The notes below the pieces were generated by a model that was not told where the DNA came from, searched no databases, and saw only the letters and a program-made list of their open reading frames with translations. Position numbers and translations under genes: made by a program. Shown here in pieces: positions 17,653 through 26,433 of a stretch of 64,000 nt of DNA. This DNA is from Lentisphaerota bacterium (GTDB lineage: Bacteria > Verrucomicrobiota > Lentisphaeria > Victivallales > Victivallaceae): NCBI GenBank assembly GCA_015061625.1, contig SUWG01000009.1, positions 1 through 64,000 of the forward strand, written 5' to 3'. Every line of letters starts with the position of its first letter. The stretch's first letter is position 1.

Positions 17653-17761
17653 AATTTTTTTGGGTTGAATTGTAACGGCAATATTATAGCGTGAAAAACA
17701 TTTCAAAAAAATATCCAAATTCAAAAAAAGATGTGTTTTTTTGATGTTTGAAGTTTTTTTG

Positions 17762-17790
17762 CTTGCAATATCTGCAAGTTTGTATTATCT
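17762..17790 (+). promoter_or_regulatory. Candidate promoter and operator of the AraC-family gene
   Basis: An inverted repeat CTTGCA-ATATC-TGCAAG (17762-17778) lies just before TATTAT (17783-17788). It is a plausible operator in the pilin/araC divergent region, and TTGCAA recurs at 17791. Inferred from position only. Confidence 0.45.
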
Positions 17791-17820
17791 TTTGCAATGT
17801 ATCAGTTTAAGAGGGTATCC

Positions 17821-18666
17821 ATGAGTATCATCAAAGATCGCAACATCTACTGGCACTACAAAGAAAAAATGTGGTTTCTCGACAGAAGTGCCACGGAACC
17901 GGCCTACCATCTCGGCGCAGTCGGCATCACCTACCCCGATCCGCGATACCATATCACCCGGCTGGACGGGGTGAATTTCTATGTGTTGGAATATGTGGTC
18001 AAAGGAAGCGGTACATTAAGGGTGGAAAACCAGGTTTTCCACCCCCGCGGGGGCGATTGCTACCTGATGCACCCGGATACCTCGCTGGAATATTGGAGCA
18101 ATCCTGAAGATCCATGGGAAAAATTGTGGATCAATATCAGCGGACCGTTGCCGCAGGCATTGATCACCTCGTATGCGTTGGAAAACAGTGTGCTTTTCCG
18201 GAATTGCCCGCTGCATGAGGAATTTTCCGATCTGATAACTCTGGTGAGCAATCCGGATTCCGGCACGGCAGCGAACCTCGCTCTGCAACTGCATAAAATC
18301 GTGGCCAAATTGAGCAGTCACCGGATGAACATCACCTTTGAACAGAGCAACCGCAGCGGTCTGCTGCTGCGGGAGTATATCCACAAACACTTCCGGGAAC
18401 CACTGAAACTTACTGATCTGGCGAAATTCATCAGTCGCACCCCGGAGCAGACAGTGCGTATATTCAAAAAGGAATTCGGCGTTACCCCGATGAATTATCT
18501 GCAGAGTCACCGGCTCAATTACGCAAAAAAATATCTGACCAATACCCGCTATACGTTGCGGATGATCTCCGCCGAACTGGGCTTTTCCAACAGTTACTAC
18601 TTTGCCGCCTGGTTCAAAAAACTGACCGGCATTGCCCCCGGCAAATACCGCAAAAGTAACGGATAG
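17821..18666 (+). CDS. AraC-family transcriptional regulator
   Basis: 281-aa regulator. The N-terminal half is a cupin-like sensing domain (DGVNFYVLEYVVKGSGTL, HPDTSLEYWSNPEDPWEKLWINISG), typical of AraC-type sugar sensors. The C-terminal 100 residues carry the two-helix-turn-helix DNA-binding domain (LTDLAKFISRTPEQTVRIFK, then AELGFSNSYYFAAWFKKLTG and the end motif APGKYRK). The start is placed at 17821 because AAGAGGG lies 5 nt upstream; an in-frame start at 17797 lacks an RBS. Divergent from the pilin-DUF4838-toroid genes, it probably controls them in response to a glycan fragment (inference). Its stop is immediately followed by repeat block 2. Confidence 0.92.
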   Translation: MSIIKDRNIYWHYKEKMWFLDRSATEPAYHLGAVGITYPDPRYHITRLDGVNFYVLEYVVKGSGTLRVENQVFHPRGGDCYLMHPDTSLEYWSNPEDPWEKLWINISGPLPQALITSYALENSVLFRNCPLHEEFSDLITLVSNPDSGTAANLALQLHKIVAKLSSHRMNITFEQSNRSGLLLREYIHKHFREPLKLTDLAKFISRTPEQTVRIFKKEFGVTPMNYLQSHRLNYAKKYLTNTRYTLRMISAELGFSNSYYFAAWFKKLTGIAPGKYRKSNG

Positions 18667-19115
18667 TACGGACAATACGGACAAATCTTTACCGCCGAGC
18701 CGAAACAAACACGGGGTATGGGGCGACAGCCCGCAAGAGCCGAAACAAACCAAACCCCGGCAGACTGCTATCCGATGGGGTATGGGGCGACAGCCCCATT
18801 AAGGGCGACAGCCCGCAAGAGTCAAAACACACAGCGGCCTTTTTGCAAAGCAAAAACGGGGTATGGGGCGACAGCCCCATCAAGGGCGGTGCCAACCGCC
18901 CGTGAGCCATTCCACACTGCGGCCTTTTTGCGAAGCAGTGCGAGACAAGGTCGAAGTCAAACAGAGGCAACGGCGAGGGAGTGTACGACTGTACTCGACC
19001 GAGCCGGTGTCCGATAGTTTGACAAGAGATTGCCCGCAATGCAAAGCAAAATATGTATGTGACCGAGCCGGTGTCCGATAGTTTGACAAGAGATTGCCCG
19101 CAATGCAAAGCAAAA
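18667..19115. repeat. Mosaic intergenic repeat block 2
   Basis: No credible gene. It begins with two 9-bp TACGGACAA units. Three GGGGTATGGGGCGACAGCCC modules follow (about 18714, 18777 and 18859) with GGGGC-GACA-GCCCC hairpins, then the GAGCCATTCCACACTGCGG module (18903-18941; copy at 796-834). A tandem duplication of GACCGAGCCGGTGTCCGATAG plus TTTGACAAGAGATTGCCCGC fills about 18996-19052 and 19060-19113; relatives lie at 915-972 and in block 4. Confidence 0.8.
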
Positions 19116-19129
19116 AATGCGTTTCAAGG

Positions 19130-21451
19130 TCAGCCGAGCATCGTCGTTCCGATTTTAAAGAGGGTGCCGAGCTGATAGACGATGAATGTGGCGACATAAG
19201 CCAGAGCGAATAAGGCACCGGCTTCAATAAAAGCCATCTTCCAGGAGTTCAACTCCCGCTTGATGATCGCCAGCGTTGCCAGACAGGGGATGGAGAGCAG
19301 ACAGAAAAGCATCACGCAGAATGCCTGAAGCGGGGTATAATTGGCCACCAGTTGAGCGCGCAGACCGTCAGATTCCTCATCGGCTTCACCCTCGCTGTAC
19401 AAAATTCCCATCTGGGCGACAAAGACCTCTTTGGCGGCAAGTGCGCCGATAGTGGCGGTGGTGATCTTCCAGTCGAATCCGATCGGCTGGAAAACCGGTT
19501 CAAGGAATTTTCCGACTCTGCCGGAAATGGTATTTTCCAGAACTTCGGCCTGCCGGGCATTTTCCAGAGCGGCAATATCATCATTGAGCTGCTGCGCCTT
19601 ATCGAAAGCCGCCTGCTGCAACTCATTGATCTGCGGAGCATTTTCCGCCTCTTCGCCAAAGTAACTGTCCAGCACATCCTGCGGGATCGCCTTATCGGCT
19701 TTGACCTGTGCCATTTCCTCTGCGGAAAGGATGCCGGCAGATTCGATCAGGGCAATATCGACGGTATTCAATTGACCATTTTCCTGAACTTCTGCGATTG
19801 CGGTATCATAATCTTTATCAAAGACTTTTTTTTCCGGATAGGTGTTGCAGATGTAGAGGATGATACTGGTAAAGAGGATGATCGTACCGGCTTTCTGCAG
19901 ATACATCCGGCCGCGATCCCACATATGGAACATCAGACTTTTCAAAGTCGGCATCCGGTAAGGCGGCAATTCCATAAGGTAAACTTCGCCGTCACCCTTG
20001 AAAAGCGTGGATTTCATGATCCTTGCCCCGATCAGGGCGACAAGTACACCGATAATATAAACCAGCCACATGGTGAATGCCTGATATTTCTGGGCGAAAA
20101 ACGCCGGAATTATCAGCGCATAGATCGGCAATCGCGCCCCGCAACTCATAAAAGGCAGAACCATGATGGTAATTTTACGGTCACGCTCCGATTCGATCGT
20201 TCTGGTCGCCATGATCGCCGGTACGGTACAGCCGAAGCCGAGAACCAGCGGCACAAAGGATTTGCCCTGCAAGCCGAAACGGCGCATCACCCCATCCATC
20301 ACAAAGGCGGCACGGGACATATAGCCGGATTCTTCCAGAATGGCAATGGCAAAAAAGAGGAAAAGGATGTTGGGCAGAAAGACGATCACCCCGCCGACAC
20401 CGGCAATGATGCCGTCGATGATCAGACTGCGCAGAAAAGGCAGAGTTTCTTCATGCCAGTACATTCCGACGACACCGCCGAGCCAGCCGAAAAACTCCTC
20501 GATATAGCCCATCAGCGGATCGGCACAGATGAAAGTGAACCAGAATGTAGCATACATGATCGCCAGAAAGAGCGGAAATCCCAGAAATTTATTGGTCATC
20601 ACCAGGTCGATCTTATCGGAAATTTCCCGCCGTTTCTCCTGCGTGCTGGAGATCGTATCCCGGCAGGCCCCGGCGAGCATCGCATAACGGCGATCCGCCA
20701 TGAATGTATCCGCTTCGATCGCGTGTTTGTCACGCAAGTGAGTGATCTGGAGATCGACTTCATTCCACGCCGGTTTGAAGTCACTTATCTGCATCACGCA
20801 AGTGTCTTTTTCCAGCAGTTTGATCGCAAAGAAACGTGAGGGGATATGCTCATAACGGGCGATTTTCAACTCATCGATCTTATTGGCAACTGCCGAAATG
20901 GCATCATCGAAGTCCGCACCGTAAGAGAGCATCGGCACGCCGTGATCGTCCAAATGCTGCAAAGCATCAGAAAGTTTGTCTTTCAAAACTTTCACGCCGC
21001 TTACCGTATTGCCGACGGTCTGCACGATCGGTGAACCGAAATATTTTTCCAGTTTGGCAATGTCAAACTGCAAACCTTTTTTCTTGGCATCATCACTCAT
21101 ATTGAATGCCAGCAGCATGGGGATATGCAACTCCGCCAGCTGGGTGGTCAGATACAAACTGCGCTGGGGGATGGTCGAATCGATCACGTTGACGATCAGA
21201 TCGATACCTTTTTTGGTAAGTTCACGGAAAACCACCGCCTCTTCCGGAGAGGAACTGGAAAGCGAATACACACCCGGCAGGTCGATCAATTCGATATCGA
21301 TGTTATCCAGCTGGAAATTGCCGGATTTGCTCTCCACCGTCACACCGGGATAGTTGCCGACGTGCTGCCGCGCACCGGTGAGCGAATTGAAAATACAGGT
21401 CTTGCCGCAGTTGGGATTACCGGCCAGAGCGATGCGGAAACTCTTACGCAT
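19130..21451 (-). CDS. feoB: Ferrous iron transporter B
   Basis: 773-aa inner-membrane Fe(II) uptake protein. N-terminal GTPase: G1 GNPNCGKT (11-18), switch/G2 GNYPGVTVE, G3 DLPGVYSL, G4 NMSD. A helical GDI-like spacer is followed by the polytopic Gate/FeoB-C core (FLGFPLFLAIMYATFW; GFGCTVPAIMATRTI; PFMSCGARLPIYALI; GALAAKEVFVAQMG). An acidic soluble segment of about 105 residues (roughly 535-640, from YPEKKVFDKDYD to ENTISGRVGK) sits before the last transmembrane part and is larger than in E. coli FeoB. The start at 21451 overlaps feoA by 8 nt and has GGAGG upstream; 15 extra codons upstream would lie inside feoA. No FeoC-like gene adjoins. Confidence 0.95.
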   Translation of the reverse strand: MRKSFRIALAGNPNCGKTCIFNSLTGARQHVGNYPGVTVESKSGNFQLDNIDIELIDLPGVYSLSSSSPEEAVVFRELTKKGIDLIVNVIDSTIPQRSLYLTTQLAELHIPMLLAFNMSDDAKKKGLQFDIAKLEKYFGSPIVQTVGNTVSGVKVLKDKLSDALQHLDDHGVPMLSYGADFDDAISAVANKIDELKIARYEHIPSRFFAIKLLEKDTCVMQISDFKPAWNEVDLQITHLRDKHAIEADTFMADRRYAMLAGACRDTISSTQEKRREISDKIDLVMTNKFLGFPLFLAIMYATFWFTFICADPLMGYIEEFFGWLGGVVGMYWHEETLPFLRSLIIDGIIAGVGGVIVFLPNILFLFFAIAILEESGYMSRAAFVMDGVMRRFGLQGKSFVPLVLGFGCTVPAIMATRTIESERDRKITIMVLPFMSCGARLPIYALIIPAFFAQKYQAFTMWLVYIIGVLVALIGARIMKSTLFKGDGEVYLMELPPYRMPTLKSLMFHMWDRGRMYLQKAGTIILFTSIILYICNTYPEKKVFDKDYDTAIAEVQENGQLNTVDIALIESAGILSAEEMAQVKADKAIPQDVLDSYFGEEAENAPQINELQQAAFDKAQQLNDDIAALENARQAEVLENTISGRVGKFLEPVFQPIGFDWKITTATIGALAAKEVFVAQMGILYSEGEADEESDGLRAQLVANYTPLQAFCVMLFCLLSIPCLATLAIIKRELNSWKMAFIEAGALFALAYVATFIVYQLGTLFKIGTTMLG

Positions 21452-21725
21452 TGACGGCCTCCACTTCCTTGAGAATGATACATTTGGCATCGTCACGATG
21501 CAGAGCCATGCTGCTTTCCAACACCTTGACCCGGATAAGTCCGCCGAATGGAGCGTGCGCCTCGATCAGCAGTTCCGTACCCGGCACGATGCCGACATCA
21601 GCAAATTTTTTGGCCCCGCGGGAGCGGGGGGATATGCCGACGATCGTGGCTTTGGTGCCGATCGGCAATTCGGCAAGAGTGGTTTGAGTTAACTCTTTTT
21701 CCTTACAACAGCACTGCGCTTTCAT
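21444..21725 (-). CDS. feoA: FeoA, SH3-like partner of FeoB
   Basis: 93-aa FeoA-domain protein (TTLAELPIGTKATIVGI, FADVGIVPGTELLIEA, HRDDAKCIILKEVEA), the small cytoplasmic partner needed for FeoB-mediated Fe(II) uptake. The N-terminus carries an unusual cysteine run (MKAQCCCKEKE) that could bind metal, though this is speculation. I chose the ATG at 21725 (GGAG about 10 nt upstream) over a more distal in-frame start at 21779, which lies next to the promoter. Its 3' end overlaps feoB by 8 nt, implying translational coupling. Confidence 0.9.
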   Translation of the reverse strand: MKAQCCCKEKELTQTTLAELPIGTKATIVGISPRSRGAKKFADVGIVPGTELLIEAHAPFGGLIRVKVLESSMALHRDDAKCIILKEVEAVNA

Positions 21726-21770
21726 CCTGATTTTACTCCGTTGATTTAAGGATTTTTCTGCTTTGGATAT

Positions 21771-21799
21771 AATATACAACCGGAAAAATCGCTTGTCAA
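21771..21799 (-). promoter_or_regulatory. feoAB promoter
   Basis: Minus-strand TTGACA (plus-strand 21794-21799), 17-bp spacer, TATATT (21771-21776), 45 bp before the feoA ATG: a near-consensus sigma70-type promoter. I cannot see a clear Fur box. Confidence 0.75.
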
Positions 21800-21875
21800 T
21801 TAGAGTAGACTAACTTTTTTGAAAAATTTTTTCTCTTTTTCCCTTCATCCGGAGTGATAAACGGAAAAACAGCGG

Positions 21876-24266
21876 TTACAATCCGGTCAGTTTATTGGCG
21901 GCATTGACTGCGCCCATGGGGTCGGCGGCGTAAACTGCACCGATTTCAGCGGCGAAATCCGCATCGACCACCGCTCCGCCGACGATGAAGTGCAGATCGT
22001 GCAGATTTCTGCTTTTGGCCAGAGCGACGGTTTCGCCCATGGCTTTCATAGTGGTCGTCATCAAGGCGGATAAGCCGATAAGTTTCACATTCTGCGCCAC
22101 GGCGGTATCGATGATGACTTCCGGAGGAACATCCTTGCCCAGATCGATAACTTCAAAACCGTAATTTTTCAACACCACCCCCACGATGTTCTTGCCGATA
22201 TCGTGAATGTCGCCTTTGACGGTCGCCAGAATGAATTTGATCTTCTGTTTGCCGCCATTATCAGCGGCGGTCAGCATCGATTCCAGATACTCCGCCCCCC
22301 GGCTCATCGCTTCTGCCGCCCCGGTAAGCTGGTTGAGGAAAAATTCTTTCTTTTCGTACTTCTCCCCGACGGTGGTGATCGCCGGGATCAGAGCCTCATT
22401 GAGCAGAAGTTCCGGCGCAGAACCATTGGCCAGAGCCAGATCGATATATTTTATTATCCGGTCGCTGTCACAGCGCAACACACACTCTCTGACCGCTTCC
22501 GGCGGAGGCAATTCATCCAAAGGGATTAAACCAGCCAAATCCGCATTAGTGGCAAACGCAGTATAGTCAAGCATTTGTGCATCTTTGCCCAGCAATGCTT
22601 CAGCGGCCTTGACCGTCGGCATGATCTCCTGCGGATCGGCGATCGCCGCACTCAACCCCTGCCCGGTAAGCATCCCCAGAAAGGTCAGATTGAGCAACTT
22701 TCTATCCGCCGCCCGGCGGCTGATGTTGGATAATCCGCAAACGGTGCGCAAATTGCGTTCCTGACAACATCTGACCACGCCCAGAGCCGCCACTGCCGCC
22801 TGCGGATCGACGGCAACCGCCATGATCAGGGCATCGACCACGATATCCGCCGGGGTGTAACCGTATCCGGCGGCGGCGGCAATGATCTTATCCGCCACAG
22901 CCATCCGCTCCTGCGGATCATCCGATATACCCTCGGAAGTCAGCGGCAGAGCAACGAACATCGCTCCATATCTGGCGGCGATGGGCATGATCGCTTCGAT
23001 CCTGCCGTTTTCCGCAGAAATACTGTTGAGCAACGCCCGCCCCGGATAGATGCGCAACGCCGCTTCCACAGTTTCCGGATCGGTGGAGTCGATACACAGC
23101 GGCAAGGTGATCGATCTGACCAGACGGCAGACCGCCTTGCGCATCATTTCTGTTTCATTGATACCGCTCAACCCCATATTCACATCCAGCAGTTGCGCTC
23201 CGGCGGCCTGCTGCTGAATGGCAAAATCCATGACCATATCCAGTTTGCCTTCCCGTAATTCAGCCTGCAACGCCTTTTTGCCGGTGGGGTTGATCCTTTC
23301 GCCGATGATGGTGAATTTTTTGCCGAATTCACAAATTTCCGCCGCCGAGGAGACCACGCCGCCGGGGGCGAAACATGGCGCAGTAAAGGGAATTTTTTGC
23401 AACGCAGATGAGAGAGAAGCGATATATTCCGGAGCCGTGCCGCAACAACCGCCGAGAATGACCGCCCCGGCAGAAGTCAGATCGGCGGCAAAAGAGGCAA
23501 ATTTACCGGCATCCATGGAGAAAACCGTTTTGCCGTTTTCCAGTTTCGGCAACCCGGCATTGGGTTTGGCGACCAGCGGGATGCGGGCAAATTGTTTCAG
23601 TCTGCCGATCACGGCGGCCATTTCCTGCGGCCCGGTGGAGCAGTTACAGCCGAAAGCATCAGCCCCCAAAGCCTGCAAAGTTATCAACGCCGCTTCCGGG
23701 GTCGAACCGGTCAAAGTTCTGCCGGAAGCATCGAAGGTCATGGTGACGATCACCGGCAGACCGGGAGCGGCTTCCCGCACGCCGAGCAGTGCGGCGCGCG
23801 CCTCCTGCAGATCCATCATCGTTTCAATGGCAAAACCATCCACGCCTCCGTCGAGCATGGCGAGGGCGGCTTCTTTGAATATGGCAACGGCATCTTCAAA
23901 GGGCAGATCGCCGAATGGTTCAACGAATCTGCCGGTCGGAGCGATATCACCGAAAACCAATGCCCGGTTTCCGGCATTGTTTTTAGCGGTGCGGCACAGG
24001 GTGGAAACGATCTCAAACAGTTCTCCATCCAGACCGAATTCCGCCAGTTTGAGCCGGTTGCCGCCGAATGTTGGAGCGTAAACGATGTCGCTTCCGGCGG
24101 CGATATAGGCGTTGTGGATGTCGCAAATGCTCTGCGGATGGTCACACACCCACTTTTCCGGACACACTCCGGCGGGCATACCATGTTTGGCAAGTTCGGT
24201 GCCGGTGGCACCGTCAAGCACCAGAAATTTTCTGCTGCAAAGTTCTCTGAAGTCGTTTCCGGTCAT
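21876..24266 (-). CDS. metH: Cobalamin-dependent methionine synthase, catalytic part (split MetH)
   Basis: Transfers the methyl group of 5-methyltetrahydrofolate via cobalamin to homocysteine. The 796-aa protein has: a homocysteine-binding domain (about 1-300) with FGCNCSTGP and LGGCCGT, which give the zinc-binding cysteines; a pterin-binding domain (about 310-560; IGERINPTG, DVNMGLSGI, CIDSTDPETVEAAL); a four-helix B12 cap (about 570-660); and a B12-binding Rossmann domain with DIHDIGKN (ligand histidine near 687). The AdoMet reactivation domain of full-length MetH (about 1200 aa) is absent and is encoded by the gene just upstream in the operon. AGAGGA precedes the ATG. No cobalamin riboswitch was recognised. 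Confidence 0.95.
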   Translation of the reverse strand: MTGNDFRELCSRKFLVLDGATGTELAKHGMPAGVCPEKWVCDHPQSICDIHNAYIAAGSDIVYAPTFGGNRLKLAEFGLDGELFEIVSTLCRTAKNNAGNRALVFGDIAPTGRFVEPFGDLPFEDAVAIFKEAALAMLDGGVDGFAIETMMDLQEARAALLGVREAAPGLPVIVTMTFDASGRTLTGSTPEAALITLQALGADAFGCNCSTGPQEMAAVIGRLKQFARIPLVAKPNAGLPKLENGKTVFSMDAGKFASFAADLTSAGAVILGGCCGTAPEYIASLSSALQKIPFTAPCFAPGGVVSSAAEICEFGKKFTIIGERINPTGKKALQAELREGKLDMVMDFAIQQQAAGAQLLDVNMGLSGINETEMMRKAVCRLVRSITLPLCIDSTDPETVEAALRIYPGRALLNSISAENGRIEAIMPIAARYGAMFVALPLTSEGISDDPQERMAVADKIIAAAAGYGYTPADIVVDALIMAVAVDPQAAVAALGVVRCCQERNLRTVCGLSNISRRAADRKLLNLTFLGMLTGQGLSAAIADPQEIMPTVKAAEALLGKDAQMLDYTAFATNADLAGLIPLDELPPPEAVRECVLRCDSDRIIKYIDLALANGSAPELLLNEALIPAITTVGEKYEKKEFFLNQLTGAAEAMSRGAEYLESMLTAADNGGKQKIKFILATVKGDIHDIGKNIVGVVLKNYGFEVIDLGKDVPPEVIIDTAVAQNVKLIGLSALMTTTMKAMGETVALAKSRNLHDLHFIVGGAVVDADFAAEIGAVYAADPMGAVNAANKLTGL

Positions 24267-24275
24267 AATTTTCCT

Positions 24276-24875
24276 CTACTTTACTGCGGCGAAAGCCGTT
24301 ACCGACTTTTCCGGAGTCATAAAAAATGTTTCATCCAAACTCATACCCATTTCCGCCAGCGGCAGACGGGCGAAAAAGAATTTCTGCACTTCCAGAGCCA
24401 TATCGCCGTATCCCGGAGAATAACGGCGCGGGGCCAAATCCATCGCCTGCCGCAGAAGTTCGTTGCGGGCCAACTCCTGCAAACAATCCATGGCGGCATC
24501 GGCACACTCCGAACCGACCGCATCATATACGGCTCCGTCGGAAATATTTTCCGCCTGATCGCGCAAACCGGTGATCGCTTTACCCAGCGTCACCGCCCCC
24601 GCCCATAAATGAGTAATCCCATCACAGCGGCGGGCGAAATCCCCGCTGTAAATTTCTGCTCCATCGGCAAGCACGATTCTTTTTTCAGTTACTTCTGCCA
24701 CCGGAAAAATTTCCCATACTCCCTGCGGATGGCAAACTTCAAATGCCCGCATCGCCGCCAGCAGATAGCGGCGTTTGTCTTCCGCCGAAAGCACCGTCCT
24801 GCTCAAGTGACCGCCGAGGCGCAGAAATATCTCCCTTTCCGGGAACTTCACTTGCAAAAATGAGTATCGTTTCAT
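24276..24875 (-). CDS. Stand-alone MetH activation-domain protein
   Basis: 199 aa; corresponds to the C-terminal AdoMet-binding reactivation domain of MetH, which reductively re-methylates oxidised cob(II)alamin. The signature is RRYSPGYGD (150-158), matching the R-x-SPGY loop, with an acidic DAVGSECADAAMD helix (118-130) before it. It ends 9 nt before metH, and its start overlaps the rluB stop by 4 nt. Together they form a split methionine synthase as known in Thermotoga and several other phyla. Confidence 0.88.
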   Translation of the reverse strand: MKRYSFLQVKFPEREIFLRLGGHLSRTVLSAEDKRRYLLAAMRAFEVCHPQGVWEIFPVAEVTEKRIVLADGAEIYSGDFARRCDGITHLWAGAVTLGKAITGLRDQAENISDGAVYDAVGSECADAAMDCLQELARNELLRQAMDLAPRRYSPGYGDMALEVQKFFFARLPLAEMGMSLDETFFMTPEKSVTAFAAVK

Positions 24876-25573
24876 CTGCCGGCCTCCATAAATGAATTGA
24901 CCTCATCTGCGGTCAATTCCCGGAATGAGCCGCAGGGCAATTCCCCCAGAGCGACCAAACCAATCTGCACCCGGATCAATCTCCTGGTCGGTGCGCCGCA
25001 AACGGCGGTAAGGCGGCGGATCTCCCGCTTTTTACCTTCATTCAAAATGAATTCGTAACACTTTTCCCCGATCCGGCGCACCGCTTCAGCTTTGAGCAAT
25101 TCCCCCTGATCGGCGATACCATTTTCCATGCGCCGCAAATTTTTTTCACTGATTTCGCCTGCGGTATGGACGATGTAACGCTTCAACACCCCGTAACGCG
25201 GATGGGCAAGGATATTGATAAAATTCCCGTCATTGGAAAAGATGATCGCCCCTTCGCTGTCTTTATCCAGTCTTCCGGCGGAAACCAGCCGTGCCGGAAT
25301 TTCTTTCAACAGACCGACCGCCAGTTTTTCCGCATGGCGGTCGGCACTGCTGCACACAAAACCCGCCGGTTTATGCAACAGAATATACCACAATTTTTCA
25401 GCGGCAGACAACTTTTTGCCCTCCAGACACACGACATCATCCGGCGAAACACGGTAAGCCGGATTAAGCATAAGTGCGCCATTGACCGTCACTTTGCCCT
25501 TGCGGATAAGTTCCTCACTCTGCCGCCGTGATGCCGCGCCGCTGGCGGCGATGAATTTAACCAGATTATCCAT
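24872..25573 (-). CDS. RsuA/RluB-family pseudouridine synthase
   Basis: 233-aa rRNA pseudouridine synthase. The N-terminal S4 RNA-binding domain (LVKFIAASGAASRRQSEELI, about 4-50) precedes the catalytic domain with AGRLDKDSEG, whose Asp is the nucleophile, and KKREIRRLTAV near the end. RluB, RluE or RsuA specificity cannot be told apart from sequence by eye. It is first in the minus-strand operon and overlaps the MetH activation-domain gene by 4 nt (ATGA). The functional link to methionine synthesis is probably only transcriptional. Confidence 0.9.
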   Translation of the reverse strand: MDNLVKFIAASGAASRRQSEELIRKGKVTVNGALMLNPAYRVSPDDVVCLEGKKLSAAEKLWYILLHKPAGFVCSSADRHAEKLAVGLLKEIPARLVSAGRLDKDSEGAIIFSNDGNFINILAHPRYGVLKRYIVHTAGEISEKNLRRMENGIADQGELLKAEAVRRIGEKCYEFILNEGKKREIRRLTAVCGAPTRRLIRVQIGLVALGELPCGSFRELTADEVNSFMEAGR

Positions 25574-25639
25574 GCTGTGTCAATTAAAAAATTTTATGCT
25601 TTTTATATAAAATATCACACACAGAGGATTACTGCAAGT

Positions 25640-25667
25640 TTGCATACCGGTCAATGTGTGTTATATT
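25640..25667 (+). promoter_or_regulatory. Candidate rsmI promoter
   Basis: TTGCAT (25640-25645), 16-bp spacer, TATATT (25662-25667), 35 bp before the chosen ATG at 25702. Confidence 0.55.
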
Positions 25668-25701
25668 ATAATTTCACAGTAATTTTATGGAGAAAAATGC
25701 T

Positions 25702-26394
25702 ATGGATGGCAAACTTTTTCTGGTCAGCACCCCCATCGGCAATCTGGAAGATATCACTTTGCGGGCTTTGAATATCCTCAAATCGGTCGATCTGATCGCC
25801 GCCGAAGATACCCGGCACACCAGACAACTGCTTTCCCATTTTGATATTCATGCGAAATTGGAAAGTTGTCACGCATTCAACGAACACAGCAAGGTGGATA
25901 ACCTCATCGAATTCGTCAAAGCCGGTCACTCTCTGGCCCTGGTTTCCGATGCCGGGACCCCTTCGGTGGCCGACCCCGGATTCCTCCTGGTGCGCAGTGC
26001 CCTTGCCGCCGGTATCGAACCGGTCGTGATCCCCGGCGTATCTGCACTGACCTTTTCCGTCACCGCCTCGGCGTTGCCGGTGGATAAGTTTGCCTTTTGG
26101 GGATTTGCGCCGGTCAAACCGGGTAAAAGGGGAAAATTTTTCGCCCGCATTTTAGCCGACGGCAGAACCGGATTTTTCTTTGAATCGCCCTTCCGTATCG
26201 GGCGCACGCTCAATGAATTGGCAGCCCTTTCCCCGGATTCCAAAGTGGCAGTCATCCGGGAAGCAACCAAGATCCATGAGGAAATTTTACGCGGTTCCGC
26301 CGCCGAATTGGCCGCATTGAAACGGGATTGGAAAGGCGAGATCGTCGTCGGAGTGCATCCGGCAGAAGCAAACAGTAATGAAGATAATGAGTGA
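25702..26394 (+). CDS. rsmI: 16S rRNA (cytidine-1402-2'-O)-methyltransferase
   Basis: 230-aa tetrapyrrole-methylase-fold enzyme that 2'-O-methylates C1402 in the ribosomal P site using AdoMet. Signatures: STPIGNLEDITLRAL near the N-terminus, AAEDTRHTRQLL, LVSDAGTPSVADPG (the AdoMet-binding loop), IPGVSALTFSVTASALP, FFESPFRI, and the C-terminal REATKIHEEILRGSA. An in-frame ATG exists at 25687, but the GGAG at 25690-25693 lies 8 nt before the ATG at 25702, making the latter the likelier start. A 39-nt gap to the next gene allows co-transcription. Confidence 0.95.
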   Translation: MDGKLFLVSTPIGNLEDITLRALNILKSVDLIAAEDTRHTRQLLSHFDIHAKLESCHAFNEHSKVDNLIEFVKAGHSLALVSDAGTPSVADPGFLLVRSALAAGIEPVVIPGVSALTFSVTASALPVDKFAFWGFAPVKPGKRGKFFARILADGRTGFFFESPFRIGRTLNELAALSPDSKVAVIREATKIHEEILRGSAAELAALKRDWKGEIVVGVHPAEANSNEDNE

Positions 26395-26433
26395 TATCTG
26401 AAATACAAACCTCTATACATAAGGATCTTTATC

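Noticed and set aside
18689-19108. 139-codon minus-strand ORF in repeat block 2
   Set aside because: Translates hairpin modules repeatedly (MGLSPHTP-type motifs) and lacks a ribosome site; typical spurious repeat-derived ORF.
21452-21496. Longer FeoB N-terminus starting at 21496
   Set aside because: It would extend far into feoA. The ATG at 21451 has GGAGG and places G1 at the expected position.
25574-25640. Cobalamin or SAM riboswitch ahead of the metH operon
   Set aside because: The leader upstream of rluB is short and shows no B12-box or SAM-box-like conserved segments.
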